Assembly (NCBI RefSeq): GCF_947504135.1
Contig: NZ_CANNGG010000002.1
Coordinates: forward strand, 62,001-126,000
Origin: an uncultured Tenacibaculum sp.
GTDB lineage: Bacteria; Bacteroidota; Bacteroidia; Flavobacteriales; Flavobacteriaceae
DNA length: 64,000 bases
Reading direction: 5' to 3'
In this document: piece by piece, positions 8,301 through 16,621 of the stretch
Position numbering within the stretch: the stretch's first letter is position 1
Layout of the letters: every line of letters begins with the position of its first letter
Program-made: the position numbers and the translations under genes
Notes under the pieces: model-generated
Told to the model about the DNA's origin: nothing
Seen by the model: the letters and a program-made list of their open reading frames with translations, nothing else
Database searches by the model: none

Positions 8301-8798
8301 ATGAAGAAAATTTTGCTCCTTTCAGATACGCATAGTTTTATTGATGATCAAATTTTAAAATTTGTAAAGCAAGCGGATGAAGTTTGGCATGCAGGTGATA
8401 TTGGCGATTTGCACGTTACTGATATGATAAAAGATGTTAAACCACTAAGGGCAGTTTATGGAAATATTGATGATAATAAAGCCAGGGCTGAGTTTCCGCT
8501 AGATAATAGGTTTTTAGTAGAAGGAGTATCAGTTTGGATTACTCATATTGGAGGTTATCCGAATAAATACAATCAACGAGTTAGGGAAGAGTTAAATAGA
8601 AATCCTCCTAAATTATTTATTTGTGGACATTCACATATTTTAAAAGTTCAGTATGATAAGAAATTGAACTTGCTTCATTTGAATCCTGGAGCAGCAGGGA
8701 AACATGGTTTTCATAAGGTTAGAACTATGCTACGTTTTCAAATAGACAAAGGAGAAATAAAAAATATGGAAATAATTGAACTAGCTAACAGAAGTTAA
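8301..8798 (+). CDS. Metallophosphoesterase, YfcE/MJ0936 type
   Basis: A 165-residue two-metal phosphoesterase with all motifs in order: LLLSDTHS, WHAGDIGD, VYGNIDDN and CGHSHI, then LHLNPGAAG near the C-terminus. Relatives cleave phosphodiesters in vitro; the natural substrate is unknown. I use the ATG at 8301 rather than a TTG one codon earlier. A -7-like TAGTTTTG lies at 8288-8295, so the transcript may have almost no leader. The last 18 bases overlap the end of the convergent histidine kinase gene. Confidence 0.92.
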   Translation: MKKILLLSDTHSFIDDQILKFVKQADEVWHAGDIGDLHVTDMIKDVKPLRAVYGNIDDNKARAEFPLDNRFLVEGVSVWITHIGGYPNKYNQRVREELNRNPPKLFICGHSHILKVQYDKKLNLLHLNPGAAGKHGFHKVRTMLRFQIDKGEIKNMEIIELANRS

Positions 8799-10553
8799 TT
8801 TAAAGTTTTTCTGTTGTTTTAAAATAGGGACAGAAATATAAATAGAAGTACCAATATTTTCTTTTGAATTAATAGTTAATTTCCCATTCATCATTTGAAT
8901 TCTAGCTTCAATTTGATTTAAGCCAATGCCGTCTGAAAAAGAAGAAGATGAGGTAGAGAAACCTACCCCATCATCTTTAACGAGAACAGTTAGTTGATCC
9001 TCTTCCTCTTTTAATATTATTTCGGCATGTTGAGCTTTACTATGCTTTAAAATGTTATTAATAAGTTCTTGAATAACGTTAAAAACTTTTATTTCAAATT
9101 CTTGATTGTATCTATTAATGTTTTGAGCAGAAACATCAAATTTAAGTTCGCTGTTGGAGTATTTTTTAGTTACATCTTTAATCGCATATTCTAATCCGAA
9201 CTTTAATAAAATTGAAGAAACCAAGTTGTGAGATAAGTCTCTTACTTTTTGTGAAGCCTCAGAAATAATTGCTTGAGTTTTATCAATTTCTTGAGGAGTG
9301 TCTCCGTTAAATTGTTTTTTCGTTGCTGTTAAATGCATGTTGGCAGAAGAGAGCAAAGCACTAACATTATCATGCAATATTTCGGCTATGAGTTTACGTT
9401 CGGTTTCTTTTCCGTCAATAGTAGCGTTCAATATTTTTATTTGCGCTTCAGATTTTAATTTTTCAATACTTTGTTGCTGAATCAGTTTGCTTTCAGATAG
9501 TTTAAGATGAAGGTTTTTTTGACGTAACTTATAGTTGTAGATAATTACTCCAGAAATAATTAAAACTAAGAAACTCAGAGCTCCAAAAAGTAATGAGGTT
9601 TTAGCTTCTTGGGCTTCTTCTAACTTACGTTGTTCTTCCACTAATGCAGTTTTTTCTTTTTCTAAATTTAGTTCATGTCTAGTGTAAATTTCATCTACAA
9701 TTCTCCTTATTTCAACATCTTTTAAGTCATCTTTAATGTTATAAGATTTTTCTTGATAATCATAGGCTCTATAGTCTTTTTGTAGATATAATGTATAAGC
9801 TAAATTGAAGTAAAGAAATTCTTTATATCTCGTAGCTCTACTACTAGAGTCCATTTTTATTAAATCTAGACTTTCTAAATAAATTTTTTTTGCTTTTTCA
9901 TAATCCTTTTGTTCTAAGTGAATACTAGCCAAGTTACCAAGGGCAGCAGATTCTAAGACTTTTTTATTTGCTTTTCTGTATATTTTTACTGCCTCGTAAG
10001 AGTATTTTTTAGCTAAGTCATAAATAGAATCTTCTCTGTAAATGTTAGATAAATTACTAAAAGCACTAGCTTTAGTTGTTAAGTCAAGTTGATTGAGAGT
10101 GTTACTATTAAGTATTTTTTTGTAGTAATTAATAGCGCTATCTTTTTCTTTAATGATATGAAATTCACTTCCAACTCGTAATAAAAGTTTATTTAAATTA
10201 ATGTTATTGATAGAAGGAGATAAGCTTGTTTTTTCTTTTTCTGTTAAATTGTTTTGAGTATTAAAGCTTTCTAAGGCTTTTTTGTAGTACAGTATTGCTT
10301 TTCTATGGTCATTAGTCTCTCTGAATATATCACCGATTAAAAAAGATGTTCTGAAATATAATTCTGAATGGTTTGTAGCATCCAATTTCGAAAGCAAATT
10401 TAAACTATTTTCAAGTGAAATACTGTATTTTTTTTGGGTAAAAAACTCTTCTGTTTTTTTAAAATCATTAAAAAGTTCCATTTCATCCTTTTTTTGGCTA
10501 AAGGATAAAATGGAATAAAAAAGTATTATAGCGACTAATTTTTCTTTTATCAT
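8781..10553 (-). CDS. TPR-containing sensor histidine kinase (HPK7/NarX-like)
   Basis: A 590-residue protein with a cleavable signal, a periplasmic region of tetratricopeptide-like repeats (about residues 25-300), one membrane helix (320-340), a coiled coil, then a HisKA_3 dimerisation domain with phospho-accepting His394 (EILHDNVSALLSS) and a C-terminal ATPase domain (N-box ELINNILKHSKA, G-box DDGVGF and DGIGLNQIEARI). This class pairs with LuxR-type regulators, and one is encoded two genes upstream at 11520-12173. It follows the lipoprotein gene by 24 bases, so those two are probably one operon. The ligand is not predictable; TPRs suggest a protein partner. Confidence 0.92.
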   Translation of the reverse strand: MIKEKLVAIILFYSILSFSQKKDEMELFNDFKKTEEFFTQKKYSISLENSLNLLSKLDATNHSELYFRTSFLIGDIFRETNDHRKAILYYKKALESFNTQNNLTEKEKTSLSPSINNINLNKLLLRVGSEFHIIKEKDSAINYYKKILNSNTLNQLDLTTKASAFSNLSNIYREDSIYDLAKKYSYEAVKIYRKANKKVLESAALGNLASIHLEQKDYEKAKKIYLESLDLIKMDSSSRATRYKEFLYFNLAYTLYLQKDYRAYDYQEKSYNIKDDLKDVEIRRIVDEIYTRHELNLEKEKTALVEEQRKLEEAQEAKTSLLFGALSFLVLIISGVIIYNYKLRQKNLHLKLSESKLIQQQSIEKLKSEAQIKILNATIDGKETERKLIAEILHDNVSALLSSANMHLTATKKQFNGDTPQEIDKTQAIISEASQKVRDLSHNLVSSILLKFGLEYAIKDVTKKYSNSELKFDVSAQNINRYNQEFEIKVFNVIQELINNILKHSKAQHAEIILKEEEDQLTVLVKDDGVGFSTSSSSFSDGIGLNQIEARIQMMNGKLTINSKENIGTSIYISVPILKQQKNFKLTSVS

Positions 10554-10577
10554 GAGTTAGTCAAAGTTAATTTATTT

Positions 10578-11255
10578 TTAAATCACAGCATCACCAATGA
10601 TTATAGATTTCGGTTTTCTCTCTGTATCTATTGCTTCTTCAGTTCTACTTGAGTACTTATGGTTTACAAAATCTAATTTTAATACATTTGAATCAGGTTG
10701 CATTTTTAGTTCTCTTGAAAATGTTTTCTGAGTTGAGGTACCGTTTGACAAATGTACTTCATAAGTTTCAAGTTCTTCATTATAATTGAAATCTGTAGCT
10801 ACATTATCGTTTACAGTAAAGTTTACTGTATATGTTCCATCCACATTTGCCGTAATACTATAAGAGTTTAAAAATTCAGTGACTCCTTTTGCTAAGGTGA
10901 TATTATCATCTTCAACATAGATTTTTGTTGTTGTACCTCTATTAGTCTCAAGGAAGCCGATTTTCAGTTGATCGTTTTCAATAGAGAAATCATTACTATG
11001 TTTAGTAGCTGTTTTTTGAGGAGTTTCAGCTAAAATTATTTCTTTATAATTGTCTACATTAGTAACTGTAGTTACATCTGTATTGTTGGTTGTGTTAAAA
11101 TCAATAGAGTAAGCACCAGTAGCATCTCTTTTAAGAGTATACGATTGTAATAAGTTTTCTGGATTGCTTTCAATAGCTTCTGTTTCGTTAGAAGAACAAG
11201 AAGCAAATAAGATACTTAAACTTAAAGCTAGGAAATAAGGAGTGATTTTTTTCAT
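10578..11255 (-). CDS. Lipoprotein with internal duplication, between response regulator and kinase genes
   Basis: A signal peptide ends in lipobox FASCS (Cys20). The mature protein holds two similar beta-rich units: LLQSYTLKRDATGAYSIDFN (about residues 35-54) and FLNSYSITANVDGTYTVNF (about 127-145). Both are followed by a strand-rich segment (NYKEIILAE and TYEVHLSNG). I know no named family for it. Its place between a two-component regulator and its kinase suggests that it helps the TPR kinase sense something in the envelope, or is an output of the system. The long upstream region carries G-rich repeats. Confidence 0.75.
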   Translation of the reverse strand: MKKITPYFLALSLSILFASCSSNETEAIESNPENLLQSYTLKRDATGAYSIDFNTTNNTDVTTVTNVDNYKEIILAETPQKTATKHSNDFSIENDQLKIGFLETNRGTTTKIYVEDDNITLAKGVTEFLNSYSITANVDGTYTVNFTVNDNVATDFNYNEELETYEVHLSNGTSTQKTFSRELKMQPDSNVLKLDFVNHKYSSRTEEAIDTERKPKSIIIGDAVI

Positions 11256-11301
11256 GACTAAATTTATAAATTACACTATTTTATATTAATATTTTATAAA
11301 A

Positions 11302-11425
11302 TAGCGATGTACTTAGGATAGATATTAAGAGACGGGGGACTAATACCTCTTAGGGGGATAAAGAAAACAAAATGAAGGGGTTTTCTATACTATGTTTAAT
11401 AACGCGTACATCGCTACTTTTTTTT
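11302..11425 (+). other. Intergenic inverted repeat and G-rich repeats upstream of the lipoprotein gene
   Basis: An 11-bp perfect inverted repeat (TAGCGATGTAC at 11302-11312, GTACATCGCTA at 11406-11416) encloses 93 bases and is followed on the plus strand by a T-run (11418-11425). Inside is a smaller TAAGAG/CTCTTA hairpin whose loop contains GGGGG. GGGGGACTAA occurs at 11334-11343 and again at 11484-11493, and GGGGGATAAAG at 11353-11363. It could be a plus-strand structured RNA ending in a terminator, or a regulatory region for the minus-strand lipoprotein gene. No ORF is visible. Confidence 0.35.
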
Positions 11426-11519
11426 GTGTAGTTGTTAAACGATGTATGATAATGTATAGACTCGGGGGGCTTCTTCTTAATCTGGGGGACTAAAGAAAAT
11501 TGAAGGGTTGATAATATCT

Positions 11520-12173
11520 TTACACTATTTTGTTTCTCACAGCATACATCGCTAAACCTACTACGTTTTTTACTTTTAATTTTTTATATAAATTACTTCT
11601 ATATGTTTCTACTGTTTTTAAGCTAACATTTAATTTATCGGCAATCTCATAAGAACTTTTTTCTTCCGCAATTAATTTTAATACAGCAATTTCCCGCTCG
11701 GTTAAATCTCCATGTAAAAATTGAGGTTCACTAGTTTCTTTGAGGTCAGATGTATAAAGGTCTAATAGTTTTTCTTTAATGTCTTCGCTAATGTACTGTA
11801 TGCCGTTGTGTACAACTTTAATGGCATCAATAATTTGTTCATTAGCGCTACTTTTATCTACAAAACCGTTAGCTCCTAATGCAATCATTTCTTGCACAAG
11901 TTTAGGGTCACTTAAACTAGAAAGTATAATAGTTTTAATTTGTGTATTACGTTTTCTAAACGTTTTTAAAACTTCTATACCATCCATTTCAGGCATGTTA
12001 ATGTCTAAAACTAATACATCGGCTGTATTGTTTGAGGACCAATTAATAACTTGCCTTCCTGTTAAAGAGTATCCTTCAACTTCAATGTCATCTTCAGTAT
12101 TTAATAAAGCAATGACTCCGTCTATTAATATCTTGTGGTCATCTGCTATGTGAACTTTAATCTTGTAATTCAT
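11520..12173 (-). CDS. LuxR/NarL-family response regulator
   Basis: A 217-residue protein with an N-terminal receiver domain (acidic pair DD at 11-12, phospho-accepting Asp57 in VLDINMPEMDG, Lys in FVDKS) and a C-terminal LuxR-type helix-turn-helix (LTEREIAVLKLIAEEKSS, then VSLKTVETYRSNLYKKL). Its partner is most likely the TPR histidine kinase at the end of the locus. It has its own well-formed promoter and a perfect inverted repeat just upstream of it, which suggests autoregulation. A gap of 264 bases separates it from the lipoprotein gene, so read-through is uncertain. Confidence 0.93.
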   Translation of the reverse strand: MNYKIKVHIADDHKILIDGVIALLNTEDDIEVEGYSLTGRQVINWSSNNTADVLVLDINMPEMDGIEVLKTFRKRNTQIKTIILSSLSDPKLVQEMIALGANGFVDKSSANEQIIDAIKVVHNGIQYISEDIKEKLLDLYTSDLKETSEPQFLHGDLTEREIAVLKLIAEEKSSYEIADKLNVSLKTVETYRSNLYKKLKVKNVVGLAMYAVRNKIV

Positions 12174-12188
12174 GGTTGTTTACAGTTA

Positions 12189-12219
12189 CAAATCTATAGT
12201 ATAAAACAAATGTGTGCAA
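12189..12219 (-). promoter_or_regulatory. Bacteroidota-type promoter of the response regulator gene
   Basis: On the minus strand, TTG (12217-12219) and TAGATTTG (12189-12196) are 20 bases apart, a full match to the TTG-N19-21-TAnnTTTG pattern. The ATG of the regulator lies about 16 bases downstream of the -7 element. Confidence 0.65.
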
Positions 12220-12226
12220 TACACAG

Positions 12227-12260
12227 TATCCCTATTTGTTTCATTTAGTGTATAGGGATA
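12227..12260. promoter_or_regulatory. Operator-like inverted repeat upstream of the response regulator promoter
   Basis: TATCCCTAT (12227-12235) and ATAGGGATA (12252-12260) form a perfect 9-bp inverted repeat with 16 bases between arms. It begins 7 bases upstream of the -33 element, the usual place for an activator site. A related core, TAGGGGGATAA, occurs at 11351-11361 before the lipoprotein gene. Confidence 0.5.
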
Positions 12261-12333
12261 ACCCTGAGTTTTCTTTAACATTTCTTTAACATTTCAATTT
12301 AAGTGTCAAGTAAATACAGGGTTCTCCAAAAAT

Positions 12334-12363
12334 AAAAAACCGAGATTTAAATCTCGGTTTTTT
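12334..12363. terminator. Intrinsic terminator of the DUF4293 gene
   Basis: A perfect 30-base palindrome (AAAAAACCGAGATTT and its complement) lies 28 bases after the stop of the minus-strand gene. Confidence 0.75.
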
Positions 12364-12390
12364 CGCACTAAATATACTAAGATGTTAGGC

Positions 12391-12828
12391 TTATCGTAAT
12401 CTATCAACAGATTTTACAAGATCTTCATCCTTCTTAATGGCTTTATTTGCTAAAAATAAAAGCAAAATAACAATGACAGGAAAGAACATCCCAATACCTT
12501 TCTCAGAAACTGAAGCTTCTCCAGATAATGTTTGTGATAAATATATCAATAGTCCTAATAAAAAAAGGTTTATCAATATGTTTAAGCGATTTATTACAAA
12601 TTGAAGTTTACGATTTTTAAACAAAAAGATACTTACAATTGAAATAAGCGCTGAGAAAAAGAAAGATACAGGAACTAACTTTTCAAATAAAGAGTTACTT
12701 GCAAATAAATCTATAATATAAATAGTTGGGTTTGCTTGAGAAGTATTCCAAAGACTAAATAAAAAAGTCAGCCCTCCTGAAATAATTCCAGCAACTAAAA
12801 GATATATAGATTGTATTCTCTGTATCAT
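12391..12828 (-). CDS. DUF4293 family membrane protein
   Basis: A 145-residue protein with four membrane helices, starting MIQRIQSIYLLVAGI and ending in a charged tail (AIKKDEDLVKSVDRLR). Both ends are typical of DUF4293 proteins, which occur next to rho in many Flavobacteriaceae. The function is unknown. It is transcribed away from rho, with about 200 bases between starts. Confidence 0.88.
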   Translation of the reverse strand: MIQRIQSIYLLVAGIISGGLTFLFSLWNTSQANPTIYIIDLFASNSLFEKLVPVSFFFSALISIVSIFLFKNRKLQFVINRLNILINLFLLGLLIYLSQTLSGEASVSEKGIGMFFPVIVILLLFLANKAIKKDEDLVKSVDRLR

Positions 12829-12899
12829 AATTTTTTATCGGGAAGCAAATGTAATACTTCTTTTTTTAAAAAGAAATATTAGAAGTTAAAATATTTGTA

Positions 12900-13029
12900 T
12901 ATATTTGCCTTGTATGTAACCGCACGAAATTATTATATAGCCCCTATATAATTAGCACTCAAAACAAAACTTAATACAAAACCAATTCTTTACACACAGA
13001 GAATTTTAAGTAACTTAACTATTTAACGA
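12900..13029 (+). promoter_or_regulatory. rho promoter (-7 element) and structured leader
   Basis: TATATTTG at 12900-12907 fits the -7 consensus; no good -33 TTG is visible. The predicted leader is about 115 bases long. It contains a 9-bp hairpin with a CCC loop (ATTATATAG 12932-12940, CTATATAAT 12944-12952) and a second small one, AATTCT/AGAATT (12984-13005). Rho is autoregulated through its leader in other bacteria, so this leader may act the same way. Confidence 0.4.
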
Positions 13030-14643
13030 ATGTTCGAAATTTCGGAATTAAAAACTAAAAAATTAGCTGATTTACAGGTAATAGCCAAAACAATCGGGTT
13101 AACCAAGATAAGTCAACTAAAGAAATTAGATTTAGTATACAAAATTTTAGATGCGCAAGCAGAAGCAAGTGCTAATGAAGCTAAACCAAAGGCTGAGAAG
13201 CCAAAAAGGAAAAGAATAGCTAAATCTGAAAACCCTCCTAATCCCTCACCACAAAAACAAGATAATAAGCCTATAAAAAAAGTAGAAGCTAAAGAAGGGG
13301 TAGAGAAGACTGAGGTTGTAGCAAGTAAGCCTGTAAAAAAGGTTGAAGACAAAAAGCAGCATTCTAAAAATCAGTCAAATGAGGACAAAAAGCAGCAGCA
13401 ACCTCAAAAACAACATGCTAAAAACCAGAATAGAGGGAACAAGGGTAATAAGAACCAACACCAAAATCAAAATACATCTAAACAACACCATAAAAGTGGT
13501 AATAAATACCGTGATCCTGATTTTGAGTTTGATGGGATTATTGAAAGTGAAGGTGTTTTAGAAATGATGCCTGATGGATATGGTTTTTTACGTTCTTCTG
13601 ATTATAACTACTTATCATCACCTGATGATATTTATGTATCACAATCTCAAATAAAACTATTTGGATTAAAAACAGGTGATACAGTTAGAGGTAATGTACG
13701 TCCTCCTAAAGAAGGAGAGAAGTACTTCCCATTAATTAGAGTTTCAAAAATTAATGGATTAAACCCAAATATTGTACGTGATCGTGTTTCTTTTGAGCAC
13801 TTAACTCCATTATTTGCTGATGAAAAGTTCAATTTAGCAGAAAAAGGAAGTTCATTATCTACTAGGATTATCGATTTGTTTTCTCCGATAGGAAAAGGGC
13901 AACGTGGTATGATTGTAGCGCAACCTAAAACTGGTAAAACAGTATTATTAAAAGATGTTGCAAAAGCAATTGCAGCTAATCATCCAGAAGTATATCAAAT
14001 TGTTTTATTAATTGATGAACGTCCTGAAGAGGTTACCGATATGCAACGTAGTGTACGTGGAGAGGTAGTTGCTTCTACTTTTGATGAACCAGCTGATAAA
14101 CATGTACGTGTTGCTAATATTGTGTTAGAAAAAGCAAAACGTTTAGTAGAGTGTGGTCATGATGTTGTGATTTTATTAGATTCTATTACGCGTTTAGCAA
14201 GAGCATATAATACGGTAGCGCCAGCGTCTGGTAAGATTTTATCAGGGGGTATTGATGCCAATGCATTACATAAACCAAAACGTTTCTTTGGAGCAGCTCG
14301 TAACATTGAAAATGGTGGTTCGTTAACTATTATCGCTACTGCACTTACTGAAACAGGTTCAAAAATGGATGAGGTAATCTTTGAAGAATTTAAAGGAACA
14401 GGTAACATGGAGTTGCAATTAGAGCGTAATATTGCCAACCGTAGAATTTATCCTGCAATTGACTTAATTAAGTCGAGTACACGTCGAGATGATTTATTAT
14501 TAGATGAAAAGACTGTACAACGTATGTGGGTATTACGTAAGTATTTAGCTGATATGAACCCTATAGAAGCAATGGAGTTTATTCAAGACAGAATTAAAAG
14601 ATCTTTAAATAACGAGGAGTTCCTTATTTCAATGAATGGATAA
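13030..14643 (+). CDS. rho: Transcription termination factor Rho with long low-complexity insert
   Basis: An ATP-dependent RNA helicase that ends transcription. Order: Rho N-terminal helical domain (residues 1-40), a K/Q/N/E-rich low-complexity stretch (about 41-160), the cold-shock-like RNA-binding domain (about 167-245, DGYGFLRS), and the hexameric ATPase core with Walker [10 protein letters not shown], Walker [17 protein letters not shown] and Q-loop [21 protein letters not shown]. At 537 residues it is over 100 longer than E. coli Rho because of the insert, as is common in Bacteroidota. A strong terminator follows. Confidence 0.97.
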   Translation: MFEISELKTKKLADLQVIAKTIGLTKISQLKKLDLVYKILDAQAEASANEAKPKAEKPKRKRIAKSENPPNPSPQKQDNKPIKKVEAKEGVEKTEVVASKPVKKVEDKKQHSKNQSNEDKKQQQPQKQHAKNQNRGNKGNKNQHQNQNTSKQHHKSGNKYRDPDFEFDGIIESEGVLEMMPDGYGFLRSSDYNYLSSPDDIYVSQSQIKLFGLKTGDTVRGNVRPPKEGEKYFPLIRVSKINGLNPNIVRDRVSFEHLTPLFADEKFNLAEKGSSLSTRIIDLFSPIGKGQRGMIVAQPKTGKTVLLKDVAKAIAANHPEVYQIVLLIDERPEEVTDMQRSVRGEVVASTFDEPADKHVRVANIVLEKAKRLVECGHDVVILLDSITRLARAYNTVAPASGKILSGGIDANALHKPKRFFGAARNIENGGSLTIIATALTETGSKMDEVIFEEFKGTGNMELQLERNIANRRIYPAIDLIKSSTRRDDLLLDEKTVQRMWVLRKYLADMNPIEAMEFIQDRIKRSLNNEEFLISMNG

Positions 14644-14661
14644 TCGTTAGTTATATAAAAT

Positions 14662-14692
14662 AAAAAAGTCCTGCTCTCAGCAGGACTTTTTT
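14662..14692. terminator. Bidirectional intrinsic terminator between rho and the cyclo-ligase gene
   Basis: A stem of AAAAAAGTCCTGCT with its complement closes a short loop. It overlaps the last bases of the convergent minus-strand gene. Confidence 0.8.
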
Positions 14693-15239
14693 ATTTTGGA
14701 TATATCACAAAGTCCAGTGGAACATCAAACTTATGAGTACCTTCTATCTTTTTGATAGGGGGAAAGAAGTTAAGTCCAATGGTGCGAGTATCTTCTCTAC
14801 ATTCAGATAAAAATCGATCATAAAAGCCTTTTCCGTAGCCAACTCGATAATTTTGCTCATCAGAAATTAGCATAGGGACAAAAACTAAATCGATATCTTT
14901 TACATTAGCTTCTTCTGCATTTATAGGTTCTGGAACACCAAATTTGTTGAGTTCAAGTTTAGTGTCTTTTTCAAAATAGAAATGTGAAAGAGTATCGTCT
15001 TCAAAATTACATCGGCTTACAATAACCCTTATTTCTTTATCTCTAAAAAAAACAATGATAGGCTTCGTGTCTATTTCATTAAACTTTCGCATAGATAAAA
15101 ACAAATGAATAGTATTAATTGTGTCAGTTTGTAAATCAAAAACCTGCTGATAAATACTTTCTTGTAGTTGTTTTTTTTCTACTTCGGTTAGCGCATTTCT
15201 TTTTTGCTTGTATAATTTTCTAAGTTCAGATTTAAGCAT
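14691..15239 (-). CDS. 5-formyltetrahydrofolate cyclo-ligase
   Basis: Converts 5-formyl-THF to 5,10-methenyl-THF using ATP. The 182-residue length is standard. The N-terminal basic segment LRKLYKQKRNAL and the C-terminal RVGYGKGFYDRFL (the phosphate/folate loop) are diagnostic. It is last in a four-gene minus-strand run with DUF4230, a small membrane protein and an MmcQ-like protein, and begins 5 bases after the MmcQ stop. Confidence 0.94.
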   Translation of the reverse strand: MLKSELRKLYKQKRNALTEVEKKQLQESIYQQVFDLQTDTINTIHLFLSMRKFNEIDTKPIIVFFRDKEIRVIVSRCNFEDDTLSHFYFEKDTKLELNKFGVPEPINAEEANVKDIDLVFVPMLISDEQNYRVGYGKGFYDRFLSECREDTRTIGLNFFPPIKKIEGTHKFDVPLDFVIYPK

Positions 15240-15244
15240 ATTTA

Positions 15245-15610
15245 TTACATCGATTTTAATTCTTCTTGTAATTTTTTAGTTAATCCTTTTACGACAAGAT
15301 CATAAGAATGATCAATCAGTTCAAAAGCGAAAGAATCAGAAACATCATGGTTTAAAGTAACCGTATTCCAATGTACTTTACTCATGTGAAATCCTGGATT
15401 GATACTTTCATATTCAGCACGCAATTCTTGGGCACGTTCAGGATCACATTTTAAGTTGATTTTTGTCTCATTTTGTTCCCAACTATCTAGACCAACCAAG
15501 GCAAACATTTTCCCCATCACTTTAAAAACCAAGGTAATTTCATCAAAAGGGAAATGTTCGGTTACTCCTTTTTTATTGATACAGTAATTGCGTAATTCTT
15601 CAATATTCAT
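15245..15610 (-). CDS. MmcQ/YjbR family protein
   Basis: A 121-residue protein of the MmcQ/YjbR fold (CyaY-like DNA-binding superfamily): MNIEELRNYCINKKGVTEHFPFDE at the start, FKVMGKMFALVGL in the middle and the motif HMSKVHWNTV near residue 80. The role is unproven; some relatives bind DNA. It overlaps the 3' end of the small membrane protein gene by 11 bases and is followed closely by the cyclo-ligase gene. Confidence 0.9.
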   Translation of the reverse strand: MNIEELRNYCINKKGVTEHFPFDEITLVFKVMGKMFALVGLDSWEQNETKINLKCDPERAQELRAEYESINPGFHMSKVHWNTVTLNHDVSDSFAFELIDHSYDLVVKGLTKKLQEELKSM

Positions 15611-15848
15611 TCTTTTTATTTTTATAGGAAGTAAAAGCTAGGAAAATAATAGACATGATACTAAGTAGTAAGAAAAAGTATTTAATAAGATTTATTAGTA
15701 TAAAAAAATAAAATCCACGGGTTTTTAAAGACTTGTCTAATTTTTCTTGAAGTAATTCTAAAGAATCATGATTGTCTATGTAATAATATAGAAAGAAAGA
15801 AAAAGCTGAAATTATCAATAGCTTAAATGTCTTATGAAGATTTTCCAT
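15600..15848 (-). CDS. Small two-helix membrane protein, unknown function
   Basis: An 82-residue protein with two hydrophobic segments (about residues 8-23 and 45-72) separated by a charged stretch (DSLELLQEKLDKSLKTR). I do not recognise a family. Its tight placement, 9 bases after DUF4230 and overlapping the MmcQ-like gene by 11 bases, supports a real translated gene. Confidence 0.65.
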   Translation of the reverse strand: MENLHKTFKLLIISAFSFFLYYYIDNHDSLELLQEKLDKSLKTRGFYFFILINLIKYFFLLLSIMSIIFLAFTSYKNKKNEY

Positions 15849-15857
15849 TATTTCTCT

Positions 15858-16469
15858 TTATTCAATATGTTTTTGAGTTGTTTCAGAAATTTCTAAAGCA
15901 GAATAATCTAGTTTCCATCCAATGGTTTCGACTAAGTTTTGCATTAAAGTAACGGCTTCTAAAGCTTCTTTATTGGCGGTTTGCATTAGGTTACTTTCAG
16001 GAATTTTTTGAAGAATATGTTCTCTAGCTTCTTTGTTTACTTCGGTTAAATCTTCTGAACTAAACTTGTTAAGTAATCCATTTTGAATATCGTAAAAACG
16101 TAAATTCGGTTCTATTGAAAAAACTTCAGGTTGTGGAAATTCAGAAAGAATTAATACTTTTTTCTTCGTATCTGTATGCATTTTAATTTTTCTAAAATCA
16201 AAACCGATATGTACCTTGGCATTAATTAAAATAATAGCTTTCTTCTTACTAGAAACTAATCCTAAAAACTTTTCTTTGGTGTTTTCGTGATGATAAATCT
16301 CAGCAAATTCTCCTTCAACCGTAATTAGTTTAGATACTTTTTTAATCTTATCTAGCAGTACCACCGATTGTTTTTCAGTTAAATTTTTTCTTTTAACTGT
16401 TGTAAACTTATTAAAAATGTAATAGGATATAATAGCACCTCCTGCTAATCCTAAAAAAAGTAATTCCAT
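15858..16469 (-). CDS. DUF4230 family membrane-anchored protein
   Basis: One N-terminal membrane helix (MELLFLGLAGGAIISYYIF) is followed by a domain of about 170 residues with LITVEGEFAEIYHHE, then VHIGFDFRKIKMHTD and a C-terminal helix, the layout of DUF4230 proteins. The biochemical role is unknown. The frame runs two codons further up to a GTG; the ATG at 16469 is preferred because it begins the membrane helix. It leads a four-gene operon. Confidence 0.82.
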   Translation of the reverse strand: MELLFLGLAGGAIISYYIFNKFTTVKRKNLTEKQSVVLLDKIKKVSKLITVEGEFAEIYHHENTKEKFLGLVSSKKKAIILINAKVHIGFDFRKIKMHTDTKKKVLILSEFPQPEVFSIEPNLRFYDIQNGLLNKFSSEDLTEVNKEAREHILQKIPESNLMQTANKEALEAVTLMQNLVETIGWKLDYSALEISETTQKHIE

Positions 16470-16621
16470 AAACACGAATTTACGTAAAATAGGTAAAGCA
16501 TAAAAGAGAATATATGCTGTAGGAGTTTTTTAGGAGGAAAGTGAGCAAAGGAGAGTTATTTTGTATTTTTATGCTGTTATTATTTCAGTTATCTTCACTG
16601 TAACAAAATCGTATTAAATTG

